Source: Actinospineispora eucalypti
Lineage (GTDB): Bacteria; Actinomycetota; Actinomycetes; Mycobacteriales; Pseudonocardiaceae
Length of the DNA stretch: 64,000 nucleotides
Assembly (NCBI GenBank): GCA_014208095.1
Contig: JACHMT010000001.1
Coordinates: forward strand, 1,488,001 to 1,552,000
Reading direction: 5' to 3'
Shown piece after piece: positions 33,716-42,631 of this stretch. Every line of letters starts with the position of its first letter. Positions within the stretch are counted from its first letter, which is position 1. The position numbers were made by a program, and so were the translations under genes. Under the pieces are notes generated by a model. That model did not search any database and was not told where the DNA came from. It saw only the letters and a program-made list of their open reading frames with translations.

Positions 33716-34141
33716 ATGACCGAACGGGATCTCGAGCGGGAACAGGCCAACAAGGACCTCATCCGGCGCGCCTTCGACGAATGGGCGGCCGGCATCGGCG
33801 GGGTGTTCGCCCTGCTCGCCGAGGACGCCACCTGGACGATCGTGGGCAACGCCCCGGTGTCGCGCACCTACACCAGCCGCAAGGACTTCCTGGACACGGT
33901 CATCGAGCCGTTCGGCGCGCGCATGGAGAAGCCGCTGGTGCCGGAGGTGCGCCACCTCTTCGCCGACGGCGACTGGGTGATCGCGCTGTTCGACGGCACC
34001 GCGACCGCCCGGGACGGCAAGCCCTACCGCAACACCTACACCTGGTACATGCGGCTGAGTGACGGGGTGATCGTGGAGGCGATCGCGTTCTTCGACACGA
34101 TCGAGTTCACCGACTTCTGGACCCGGGTCGACCCGGTCTGA
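33716..34141 (+). CDS. NTF2-like (SnoaL-type) protein
   Basis: A 141-residue protein of the nuclear-transport-factor-2-like superfamily. The helix-strand pattern KDLIRRAFDEWAAGIGGVFALLAEDATWTIVGNAP is the usual start, and RNTYTWYMRLSDGVIVEAIAFFDTIEFTDFW the usual C-terminal sheet. Relatives include SnoaL polyketide cyclases and limonene epoxide hydrolases, but most are uncharacterised. It may be a small hydrolase, isomerase or binding protein. Neighbouring START-fold gene at 34175 is convergent. Confidence 0.85.
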   Translation: MTERDLEREQANKDLIRRAFDEWAAGIGGVFALLAEDATWTIVGNAPVSRTYTSRKDFLDTVIEPFGARMEKPLVPEVRHLFADGDWVIALFDGTATARDGKPYRNTYTWYMRLSDGVIVEAIAFFDTIEFTDFWTRVDPV

Positions 34142-34174
34142 ACGAACCGGGCCGACCTGGGTCGCTCGAGGAGA

Positions 34175-34615
34175 TCAGCCGCCGAAGTGCTTGACCAGCG
34201 CGGCGATGCCGGCCCCGTAGACGCCGTTGCTGTAGGTGTCCATGAGGCCGGCCTCGTGCTCGGCGTCCGCGTCGAAGTGCGACCACCACTCCACGAAGGC
34301 CTGGCCGGTGGAGGTGATCGGCGCGATCCGGATGGTGGACTTGTAGCTGCGCACCGGGAACGGGCCGGCGTCGGTGAACTCGTAGGTGTAGGAGCGGTCG
34401 TCGTCGTCCAGGGTCAGCAGCCGCTCGGCGACCTGGCCCGCGTCGCCCAGGCTCAGCCGGCGGACCGAGCCGACCTCCATCCCGGAACCGCCGCCCTCGA
34501 TCTCGCTGGCGGTGATCGCGGGCAGCCAGCTGGGCAGCCCGTTGAAGTCGCGGACCAGCGCCCACACCTCGTCGGCGGACGCGGGCACGACACCGCTGGC
34601 GTACGGCCTTGGCAT
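34175..34615 (-). CDS. SRPBCC (START-like) family protein
   Basis: A 146-residue protein with the Bet v1/polyketide-cyclase fold. The N-terminal strand-helix GVVPASADEVWALVRDFNGLPSWLPAITASEIEGGG and the ending HFDADAEHEAGLMDTYSNGVYGAGIAALVKHF are typical. It should bind a hydrophobic ligand in a cavity; the ligand is unknown. It lies 22 bases after the TIM-barrel/Tm-1-like gene pair stops upstream on the same strand and may be cotranscribed with it. Confidence 0.88.
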   Translation of the reverse strand: MPRPYASGVVPASADEVWALVRDFNGLPSWLPAITASEIEGGGSGMEVGSVRRLSLGDAGQVAERLLTLDDDDRSYTYEFTDAGPFPVRSYKSTIRIAPITSTGQAFVEWWSHFDADAEHEAGLMDTYSNGVYGAGIAALVKHFGG

Positions 34616-34636
34616 GAGTTCTCCTTCGGGTTCAGT

Positions 34637-35455
34637 TCAGGGTCGGACGTTCTTGAACGCACGGGTCTGTTCGGTGAGCGCCCGCTCGGTTGGCAGCCGC
34701 TCCATACTGCTCGCTCCGTAGAAGCCGTGACAGTGCTCCGTTCGGGCTAGCACGTACGAGGCGTCCGACGGCTCGGCGATCGGCCCGCCGTGGCAGAGCA
34801 CCAGCACGTCCTCCCTTACCTCCAGCGCGGCTCGGGACCACGAGTCGATCAGCGCGACGCAGTCGTCCAGCGTCTTGGCCGTCTCCGCGCCGATCGCGCC
34901 GCCGGTGGTCAGCCCCATGTGGCAGACGATCATGTCCGCGCCGGCGCGCGCCATGGCGGCCGCGTCTTCCTCGGAGAACACGTAGGGGGTGGTCAGCAGG
35001 TCCTGGGCCCGGGCGGCGGCGACGAGGTCGACCTCGAGGGCGTAGCCCATGCCGGTCTCCTCCAGGTTGGCCCGGAACACCCCGTCGATCAGGCCCACGG
35101 TGGGGAAGTTCTGGATGCCGGCGAAGCCCAGGTCGCGCAGCTCGCGCAGGAACCGGTCGCGCAGCAGGAACGGGTCGGTGCCGTTCACCCCGGCCAGCAC
35201 CGGGGTGTGCTCGACCACCGGGAGCACCTCGGCGGCCATCTCCACCACGATCTCGTTGGCGTTCCCGTAGGCCAGCAGGCCGGCCAGCGAGCCGCGCCCG
35301 GCCATCCGGTACCGGCCGGAGTTGTAGATCACGATCAGGTCGATGCCGCCGGCTTCCTCGCACTTGGCCGACAGGCCCGTGCCGGCGCCGCCGCCCACGA
35401 TCGGCTCGCCGCGCCGGGCCATCTCGGCGAACCGCTCCATCAGCTCGGCCCTCAT
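34637..35455 (-). CDS. PEP-hydrolase-like TIM-barrel protein (Tm-1 C-terminal domain homologue)
   Basis: A 272-residue TIM-barrel protein of the phosphoenolpyruvate-hydrolase-like family. Landmarks are [68 protein letters not shown] and CHGGPIAEP. In plants and fungi this domain forms the C-terminal half of Tm-1-like proteins. Here it is a separate gene whose ATG 35455 overlaps the stop of the gene for the N-terminal half (ATGA). A catalytic role is likely but unknown. Confidence 0.88.
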   Translation of the reverse strand: MRAELMERFAEMARRGEPIVGGGAGTGLSAKCEEAGGIDLIVIYNSGRYRMAGRGSLAGLLAYGNANEIVVEMAAEVLPVVEHTPVLAGVNGTDPFLLRDRFLRELRDLGFAGIQNFPTVGLIDGVFRANLEETGMGYALEVDLVAAARAQDLLTTPYVFSEEDAAAMARAGADMIVCHMGLTTGGAIGAETAKTLDDCVALIDSWSRAALEVREDVLVLCHGGPIAEPSDASYVLARTEHCHGFYGASSMERLPTERALTEQTRAFKNVRP

Positions 35456-36642
35456 GTGGTTACCTCCCGGAACGCGGCGACCAGCGCGTTGGCGAACTCC
35501 GGGTCGTTCAGGTTGTGCGGCACCCGGAGCAGTCGGCACCGGTCGGTCTGCTCCACCATTTGCTCCAGCGTGTCGAAAAGGGCGGCGTCGGCCTCCGGGT
35601 CCCAGAACGGCTGCCCCTCGGCGTCCAGCAGCGAGACCCCGCCCTCGGGGAGCAGGAACCGGACCTGGCCCGAGCAGGCGTTCAGCTTGCCGGCGATGAA
35701 CTCGGCCGTGGCGCGGTTCTCCTCCACGCTGGTGCGCATCAGGGTGACCTGCGGGTTGTGCTGGTAGAACAGCCTGTCCCCGTACCGAGGCGGCACGGTG
35801 TCCGGGGCGCCGAAGTTGACCATGTCCAGTGCGCCGCAGGAGCCCACGTAGGGCACGCCGGTGCGGGCGATCGCGTCCAGCCGCTCCGGCCCGGCGCTGA
35901 ACACGCCGCCGGCCAGCAGGTCGCAGATCTCCGTGGTGGTGATGTCCAGGACCGCGTGGAGTTGGCCGTCGTCGGCCAGCTTCTCCATCGCCCGGCCGCC
36001 GGTGCCCACCGCGTGGAACACCAGCGGGTCGTACTCCCCGGTCAGCTGCTTGGCCACCGCCGTGACGCACGGCGTGGTCACCCCGAACATGGTCAGCGCC
36101 ACGGCCGGCCGGGTGGCGGCCTCGGGTATGCGGTGGGTGAGCGCGCCGGCCAGCGCGTGGGCCGCGTTGCCCAGTACCCGCCGGGAGATCCGGTTCAGCC
36201 CGGCCACGTCGGTGACCGAGTGCAGCATGGCGATGTCGCTGGCCCCTACGTACGCCGACACGTCGCCCCCAGCGACCGTGCTGACCAGGAACTTCGGCAC
36301 GCCGACCGGTAGCGCGCGCAGTGCCGGGGAGATCAGTGCGGTGCCACCCGAGCCACCCAGCCCGAGCACCCCGCCGACGTCGTCCCGCGCGCCCAGCCAG
36401 TGCTCGAAGGCCACCGCCATGGCCGTTACCGCGCTGCCCCGGTCACCGGTGAACACCGCTTCGGGGCCGTCCGGGTGGGCGGCCGCGACCTCGTCGGCCG
36501 CGACGTCGGCGCCGCGTGGTTCCGGGTCGTGGGTGGACAGGTCGACGGTGGTCACCGGTACGCCGGCCGCCCGGAGCAGCTCGGCCACGTAGCGCAGCTC
36601 CGCGCCCTTGGTGTCGAACGTGCCGACGACATAACCCGTCAT
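35452..36642 (-). CDS. Tm-1-like ATP-binding domain protein (UPF0261)
   Basis: A 396-residue UPF0261/Tm-1 N-terminal-type protein. The start [24 protein letters not shown], the glycine-rich [32 protein letters not shown] and the [22 protein letters not shown] and [12 protein letters not shown] segments are family hallmarks; the glycine loop is the ATP site in tomato Tm-1. The bacterial function is unknown. It is the first gene of a coupled pair with the TIM-barrel protein, which suggests a two-subunit enzyme equivalent to the fused eukaryotic protein. Confidence 0.9.
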   Translation of the reverse strand: MTGYVVGTFDTKGAELRYVAELLRAAGVPVTTVDLSTHDPEPRGADVAADEVAAAHPDGPEAVFTGDRGSAVTAMAVAFEHWLGARDDVGGVLGLGGSGGTALISPALRALPVGVPKFLVSTVAGGDVSAYVGASDIAMLHSVTDVAGLNRISRRVLGNAAHALAGALTHRIPEAATRPAVALTMFGVTTPCVTAVAKQLTGEYDPLVFHAVGTGGRAMEKLADDGQLHAVLDITTTEICDLLAGGVFSAGPERLDAIARTGVPYVGSCGALDMVNFGAPDTVPPRYGDRLFYQHNPQVTLMRTSVEENRATAEFIAGKLNACSGQVRFLLPEGGVSLLDAEGQPFWDPEADAALFDTLEQMVEQTDRCRLLRVPHNLNDPEFANALVAAFREVTT

Positions 36643-36644
36643 AG

Positions 36645-37718
<1,074 letters not shown>

Positions 37719-37728
37719 CGGCGCGCCT

Positions 37729-37768
37729 GTGAGTGGCGAGTAGCGCCATAGCGCTACTCGCCACTCAC
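37729..37768. repeat. 40-bp palindrome, copy 4-type with a different core
   Basis: Arms GTGAGTGGCGAGTAGCGC and GCGCTACTCGCCACTCAC surround four central bases with one mismatched pair. Length and GTGAGTG/CACTCAC ends match the other three copies but the core is unrelated. It contains the TGA stop of the minus-strand peroxiredoxin-like gene. A second perfect hairpin (GTGTTGGCGC, 37771; GCGCCAACAC, to 37794) follows inside that gene. Confidence 0.88.
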
Positions 37769-38310
37769 GAGTGTTGGCGCGCCAGCGCCAACACATCCTC
37801 CACCGACCACTGGTCGTCGGCGTGCTCGCCGTACTTGGCCGCGCGCACCCGGCCGTCCGGGGAGACCAGGAAGTCGCCGGGCAGGCCCAGCCGGCCGCCC
37901 TCGGCCGCGACCGGCGGCCGGGGGAGCCGGCCGCGCAGCACCTCGGTGACGGAGGCGACCACGGCGCGCAGCGCGCGGGGGTTCAACAGCGCGCGCGGCG
38001 CGTGCTCCACGCCGAACTCCCGGTACAGCGCCTTCTCCGGGTCGCCGACCACGGCGAACGGCAGCTCGGCCGCCGTCCGGCGCAGTTCTTCCGCGCTGGA
38101 GTGGAACAGCACCACCTCGCGCACCCCGGCGGCGGCCACCTCCTCGTTCCGGTTCACGAACGAGCGTAGGTGCAGGTGGCAGATCGGGCAGCCGGCGAAC
38201 CGCCGGAACTGCAGGTGGACGAGCCGCTCGGTATCCGGCACCGCCACCTTCTCACCGTGGATGTCCACCAGGTCGCGGGCGGGCACCTGGTCGCCGGGCT
38301 GGATCTTCAT
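37765..38310 (-). CDS. Peroxiredoxin-like (AhpC/TSA) protein
   Basis: A 181-residue thioredoxin-fold protein of the peroxiredoxin-like group. Residues 40-44 of FRRFAGCPICHLHLRSF give a CPIC pair in the place of the usual peroxidatic cysteine motif. LPFAVVGDPEKALYREFGV and GLPGDFLVSPDGRVRAAKYGEHADDQW are common to this group. It probably reduces peroxides or another disulfide-linked substrate. The gene is divergent from a TetR regulator. Its last codons are specified by palindromic sequence. Confidence 0.85.
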   Translation of the reverse strand: MKIQPGDQVPARDLVDIHGEKVAVPDTERLVHLQFRRFAGCPICHLHLRSFVNRNEEVAAAGVREVVLFHSSAEELRRTAAELPFAVVGDPEKALYREFGVEHAPRALLNPRALRAVVASVTEVLRGRLPRPPVAAEGGRLGLPGDFLVSPDGRVRAAKYGEHADDQWSVEDVLALARQHS

Positions 38311-38321
38311 GGGGGCACCTC

Positions 38322-38370
38322 CGCGTAGGCGTACGTTGTACTCCTACCAAGTATGCGCGTAGGCCGTACG
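38322..38370. promoter_or_regulatory. Direct-repeat operator candidate between peroxiredoxin-like and TetR genes
   Basis: Two related direct copies, CGCGTAGGCGTACG (38322-38335) and CGCGTAGGCCGTACG (38356-38370), lie 34 bases apart between divergent starts (38310 and 38381). TetR-type control of both genes is the natural reading. TACGCT at 38367-38372 could be a -10 for a near-leaderless tetR transcript. Confidence 0.45.
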
Positions 38371-38380
38371 CTGTCAAGTC

Positions 38381-38995
38381 ATGCCCCGCCCGCGCTCGCT
38401 CAACCCGGAGGTGATCGTCGCCGCCGCCCTGGCGGTGATCGACCGGGACGGGCTGGACGCGCTGTCCATGCGCGCGGTGGCCGGCGAGCTGCGCATGGGC
38501 ACCATGTCGCTGTACCGCTACGTGGCCGACCGGGACGGGCTGGAGTCCCTGGTAGTGGAGCGGTTGCTGGCCCAGGTGGACCCCCGGCCGCCGGCCGGGC
38601 TCTCCTGGTGCGCCGAGCTGCACGTGCTGGTCGGCCGGGTGCGGGACGCGGTCGGCGCACACCCGGCGGTCATCCCGCTGCTGCTGCGCCGCCGGCACGA
38701 ATCGGCGGCCTCCCGCCGGTGGCTCGAGGCCACGCTCGGTGCGCTGGAACGGGGCGGGTTCACCGGGGCGCGGCGGGTGATCGCGCAGCGCACACTGGTC
38801 AGCTACCTGCTCGGCGCGTTGCAGACGGAGTACTACGGCGCGCTGTCCGGCGCCGGCACCGAGGCGCTGGCGATGGACGACTGCCCGCTGATCGCGCAGA
38901 CCGCGCGTGCCGCCGCCGGGCTCACCCCGGAGGACGAGTTCGGCCGGGGCCTGGCGGTGGTGATCGCCGGTCTGCGCTCCGGCGAGGCGCCCTAG
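38381..38995 (+). CDS. TetR-family transcriptional regulator
   Basis: A 204-residue TetR-type regulator. The DNA-binding domain PEVIVAAALAVIDRDGLDALSMRAVAGELRMGTMSLYRYVADRDGLESLVVERLL occupies residues 9-63. The C-terminal domain matches the TetR_C (class of Actinobacteria) fold for ligand binding. It is divergent from the peroxiredoxin-like gene. Its TAG stop shares the palindromic CTAG (38992-38995) with the stop of the convergent GNAT. Confidence 0.92.
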   Translation: MPRPRSLNPEVIVAAALAVIDRDGLDALSMRAVAGELRMGTMSLYRYVADRDGLESLVVERLLAQVDPRPPAGLSWCAELHVLVGRVRDAVGAHPAVIPLLLRRRHESAASRRWLEATLGALERGGFTGARRVIAQRTLVSYLLGALQTEYYGALSGAGTEALAMDDCPLIAQTARAAAGLTPEDEFGRGLAVVIAGLRSGEAP

Positions 38996-39602
38996 CCTGC
39001 CCGGGGCTCGCGCCACATCGAGCGCATGACCACCTCCAGGCCGCGCACCGGCAGGGTGCCGGTCTCCGCGAACCCGAACCGCCCGTAGTACGACACCAGC
39101 TCCGGCTTGCACTCCAGGTAGGCCGGCAGCTCCCGCTCGTCCAGGCGGGGCAGCATGGATCGCAGCAGCGCGGTGCCGACGCCCCGGCGCTGCGCCTGGG
39201 GGTCGGCGCCGAGGTGGAACAGGTACCAGTGCGGGGTCGAGGGGCGGGCGGCCTGGAACACGTCGCCGATCCGCATCAGGCGGGGGAACCGGTGCCGCGC
39301 CGCGCGCGCAGCCCGGGCAGCGTGGCCACCAGCGCGGACTGCTCGGGCTCCACCCGGCCGGGCTCGGTCCAGAACGCGGCGCCGGTCGGAGCGCCCGTCG
39401 GATCGCCGGCCAGCTCGACGTATCCGTCCGGGAGCATCTGCCGCAGGAACGTGTCCATCAGGCCGGGCAGCCGGCGCCGCCGGGCCTCGTCGTCCGGGAT
39501 CACCCAGCGGTAGACGGGGTCGTCGTGGAAGGCGCGGGCCAGGATGCCGGCCACCGCGGCGTGGTCGGCCGGGGTGGCCCGCCGGACGGTCGGTTCGGTC
39601 AT
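38992..39602 (-). pseudogene. GNAT acetyltransferase split by a frameshift
   Basis: Two overlapping frames together make one GNAT. The upstream frame (39602 to a stop at 39276) gives 108 residues beginning TVRRATPADHAAVAGILARAFHDDPVYRWVIPDDEA. The other frame, read through the same region, continues ARHRFPRLMRIGDVFQAARPSTPHWYLFHLGADPQAQRRGVGTALLRSMLPRLDE, the acetyl-CoA-binding half, to 38992. The join falls in an alternating GC run around 39290-39305, where one base too few or two too many breaks the frame. ATG 39602 overlaps the merR-type stop (ATGA). It is either a real mutation or a sequencing error at a slippery site. Confidence 0.85.
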
Positions 39603-40045
39603 GGCCGGCGCACCGAGGAGCCGCGCGGAGTGCCGGGCACGCCGTTCGCTCCGTGCCGCTGTTGGATCTGGTACTCGATCAGCGCCAGGTCCTGGTGCAG
39701 CTGGGCGATCCGGGCGAGCACCTGTTCCCGGTGGGTGACCAGCACCTCGTGCCGGCGCCGCTCGGCGTCCTGGCCGTCGCCGGTCAGTTCGGCGTACTCA
39801 CGCAGCTCGCTGGTGGACATGCCGGTGGCGCGCAACCGGTCGAGCAGGCGAATCCGGGCCACGTCGTGCTCGGTGTAGCGGCGTGCGCCGTTCTTGGACT
39901 TGGCGCCCTTGCCGTTGTTGGCGTTTTTGCCGTTGTCCGGCGCACCGGTTCCGGAGATCAGGCCGGAGCGCTCGTAGGAGCGCAGCGTCTTGGTGGTCAG
40001 CCCGGTGAGCCGGGCCACCTCGGCAAGGGTCAGCTCGTCGTCCAC
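39599..40045 (-). CDS. MerR-family regulator with an Asn/Lys/Gly-rich insertion
   Basis: A 148-residue MerR-type regulator. The helix-turn-helix TLAEVARLTGLTTKTLRSYERSGLIS is followed not directly by the wing RRYTEHDVARIRLLDRLRATGMSTSELREYAEL but by about 22 extra residues rich in Asn, Gly and Lys (GAPDNGKNANNGKGAKSKNG). The C-terminal coiled coil RRHEVLVTHREQVLARIAQLHQDLALIEYQIQ is present. The GTG at 40045 is the most likely start, with weak ribosome-binding support. It precedes and is coupled to the broken GNAT gene. Confidence 0.85.
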   Translation of the reverse strand: MDDELTLAEVARLTGLTTKTLRSYERSGLISGTGAPDNGKNANNGKGAKSKNGARRYTEHDVARIRLLDRLRATGMSTSELREYAELTGDGQDAERRRHEVLVTHREQVLARIAQLHQDLALIEYQIQQRHGANGVPGTPRGSSVRRP

Positions 40046-40170
40046 CGATGCGGCCTCGCCAGCGTCGTCGTGTGTCGGGTGCTGGCACCCTAGCGCTAGT
40101 GCGGCTTGGTGGCGGACTGCAGGCCGATCTTGCTGGCCACGTCCGTCAGTACTTTTGCGTAGCCCAGTCC

Positions 40171-40231
40171 CGTGAGTCGGGCTTTCGTACCTGGATCCCC
40201 GACTCACCGTACCCAGATCCCCGACTCGCGG
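40171..40231. repeat. Compact inverted pair of the 22-bp repeat
   Basis: A forward unit start (TGAGTCGGGCTTTCGTACC, 40172) runs straight into reverse units ending GACTCACCG and GACTCGC at 40231, with no interior core. It is a short palindromic form of the foldback element. It lies just after the stop of the molybdopterin enzyme gene (minus strand, 40240). Confidence 0.8.
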
Positions 40232-40239
40232 GGGGTGGG

Positions 40240-42561
40240 TTAGGCGAGGGTTTCGCGGATGCGGGTGTGGGTTTGGTCGGCGGCTTCGCGTTCGGCTTGG
40301 GTGGCGGGTTCCAGGCGGACGGGGATGTCCTTGTGGTGTGGCGTGCCGGCGATGGGGTCGCGGTCGGTGGCGCTGGTGATCAGGTTCAGCCTCGGGCCGT
40401 TGATCACCCGGCCGCCCCGGCCGTCCGGGTAGGACATGCCGTAGCCGTGCGGCAGCGCGGCCTGCATCGGGCGCAGCGACTCGTCGGCCTCGGCGCGCGC
40501 CACGATCCGGCCGGTCGAGGTCTGCACCGCGACCCAGTCACCCGGGTCGACCCCGACCGAGGCCAGGTCGGCGGCGCGGGCGCGCAGGGCGCCGTCCGGG
40601 TCGGTGCGCCGCCAGGCCGGCGGGCGCAGGATCTGGTTCGCGTTGTGTGACCGGCGCTGGCCGGCGATCAGCGAGAACGGGTACCGGGGGTCCGGCGCCT
40701 CGGCCACCGGGTCCAACCTGCCCAGCCAGCTCAACATCTCCGGCACGGCCAGCTGGATCCGCGGCCGGCGCACCAGCGACCAGACCTCCTCGTAGGTGTG
40801 CACGCTGAACGGCGTGCCGCTGGTGCTGCCCAGGATGCGGTCGAACAGCTCCTCGCCCAGCGCGGGGACGTCGGCCGAGGAACCCAGCGCGCGTCGAACC
40901 TGCTCGGGCATCTGCGCGGCCGCCCGGTGGGCGCCGGCCCACAGCGGCGCCATGGACGCCGCTCCGCCCGGCAGCGCCGGCCCCAGCGTCCGGTACAGCA
41001 GCACCGGGGCGATCGCGGCCAGCTCGGGGTCGCCCTTCATCAGGCGGGCCGCCGCCGGCATCAGTTGCGCGCGGTCCACGCGGGCGGTTTCGACCAGGGA
41101 GTCCAGCTCGGCCGCCGGGGGCAGCACACCCAGCTCGTCCAGCAGCCGGGTGTAGATCTCCGCCTCCACCAGGGTGCCCTCCAGCGGCGTGAACAGCGGT
41201 GGCCGGACCTGGAAGTAGTTGGTCGGCCACTCCAGGCTGAAGAGGGTGAACTCCCACTTCTCGTGCTGCGCGGCGGCCGGTAGGACGTAGTCGGCCTGCG
41301 CGGCGGTCTCGGTGTAGGCCACGTCCACCACCACGGACAGCTCGCACTCGCGCAGCGCCCGCTCCACCGACGCGGTGTCGGCGTAGGTGTTCGCCGGGTT
41401 GGAGGACTCCACCCACACGACGCGGACCCGGTTCGGGTGGTCGGTGAGCACCTCCTCGGCCAGCGTGTTCGCCGGCAGCAAGCCGCCGATGTACTCGTAG
41501 CCGGTGATCTCCGAGCGCTTCCCGTTGGAGTTGCTCCACAGCGGCAGCAGCCAGGAGTGCATGCCGTTGGTGCCCGGCCGGCCGAAGTTCCCGGTGAGCA
41601 GGAACAGCAGCTTCTCCAGGTAGCTGTTCAGGGTGGAGTGCCGGCCCTGCTGGATGCCCAGCTCCACCCGCACGGTCATCGCGTTCGCGGCCAGGATCAG
41701 GTCGACGGCGGCGTCCACGTCGGAGCGGGAAAGCTCGCAGTGCGCGATCCACTCGTCCACCGGGACCGCCCGCAGCGCCTCCGCGACCTCCTCGAACCCG
41801 TCGCAGTGGGCGGCCAGGAACTCCCGGTCGGCGCCGCCCCGCTCCAGCACCAGGGCGAGGATCGCGCCGAGCAGGTAGGCGTCCGTGCCGGGGCGCAGGG
41901 GCAGGTGCAGCTCGGCCACGTCGGCGGTCTCGGTGCGCCGGGGGTCGACCACGATCACCTTCCGGTTGGGGTCGTTCTTGATCGTGTTCAGGGCCTGCCG
42001 GGCGTTGGTGAAGCCGTGCGCCAGCCACGGGTTGCAGCCGATGACCAGCAGCAGGTCGCACTCCTCGATGTCCTCGGCGGTGTGGCAGGCCTGCGAGCCG
42101 AACATCTTGCCGTTCACCCAGAAGTCGCCGGTCTTCTCCTGGGACAGCGCGTTGAAGTATCGGGAGGAGTTCATCCACTTCATCAGCGAGGTGCCGTAGG
42201 CCCCGCCGGAGTGGTTGCCCTGGCCGCCGCCGCCCACGTAGGCGAACGAGCCGGGCCGGCCGGCCGCCGTGTCCGCGTCCCGCACCGCGCGCAGCTGGAT
42301 GGCGATCTCCCGCAGCGCGGTGTCCCAGTCGATCTGCTCGTGCGAGCCGTCCGGGAGCCGGCGCAGCGGGCTGGTCAGCCGGTCGCCGTGGTTGCCCAGC
42401 CAGTTCAGCCGCTGCGCCTTCTGGCACAGGTAACCGGCGGAGCGGGGGTTCTCCTTGTCGCCCCGCACCCGGGTGATCGCGCGGCCGTCCAGCTGCACCT
42501 CCAGCCCGCAGTTCAGGTAGCAGAGGCTGCACGCGGTCTTGTGCCACTCGGTCACCGACAA
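40240..42561 (-). CDS. Molybdopterin-dependent oxidoreductase (Mo-bis-MGD family)
   Basis: A 773-residue enzyme of the formate dehydrogenase/nitrate reductase/DMSO reductase superfamily. Four cysteines C11, C14, C18 and C46 form the N-terminal [4Fe-4S] site (ACSLCYLNCGLEV...GYLCQKA). Segments GNHGDRLTSPLRRLPDGSHEQIDWDTALREI, LLLVIGCNPWLAHGFTNARQAL and the C-terminal molydopterin domain (SLIAGQRRSHNANQILRP; DWVAVQTSTGRIVA) complete it. There is no Tat signal, so it is cytoplasmic. The substrate is unknown; partner subunits are not adjacent. Its promoter faces the LLM gene region. Confidence 0.9.
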   Translation of the reverse strand: MSVTEWHKTACSLCYLNCGLEVQLDGRAITRVRGDKENPRSAGYLCQKAQRLNWLGNHGDRLTSPLRRLPDGSHEQIDWDTALREIAIQLRAVRDADTAAGRPGSFAYVGGGGQGNHSGGAYGTSLMKWMNSSRYFNALSQEKTGDFWVNGKMFGSQACHTAEDIEECDLLLVIGCNPWLAHGFTNARQALNTIKNDPNRKVIVVDPRRTETADVAELHLPLRPGTDAYLLGAILALVLERGGADREFLAAHCDGFEEVAEALRAVPVDEWIAHCELSRSDVDAAVDLILAANAMTVRVELGIQQGRHSTLNSYLEKLLFLLTGNFGRPGTNGMHSWLLPLWSNSNGKRSEITGYEYIGGLLPANTLAEEVLTDHPNRVRVVWVESSNPANTYADTASVERALRECELSVVVDVAYTETAAQADYVLPAAAQHEKWEFTLFSLEWPTNYFQVRPPLFTPLEGTLVEAEIYTRLLDELGVLPPAAELDSLVETARVDRAQLMPAAARLMKGDPELAAIAPVLLYRTLGPALPGGAASMAPLWAGAHRAAAQMPEQVRRALGSSADVPALGEELFDRILGSTSGTPFSVHTYEEVWSLVRRPRIQLAVPEMLSWLGRLDPVAEAPDPRYPFSLIAGQRRSHNANQILRPPAWRRTDPDGALRARAADLASVGVDPGDWVAVQTSTGRIVARAEADESLRPMQAALPHGYGMSYPDGRGGRVINGPRLNLITSATDRDPIAGTPHHKDIPVRLEPATQAEREAADQTHTRIRETLA

Positions 42562-42631
42562 CCCCCAGGGTTTCGCAGAAGAACTCAGCTTGCCTACAGG
42601 GTTGCGTCAATGAACCCTGGTGTCAACCCGG

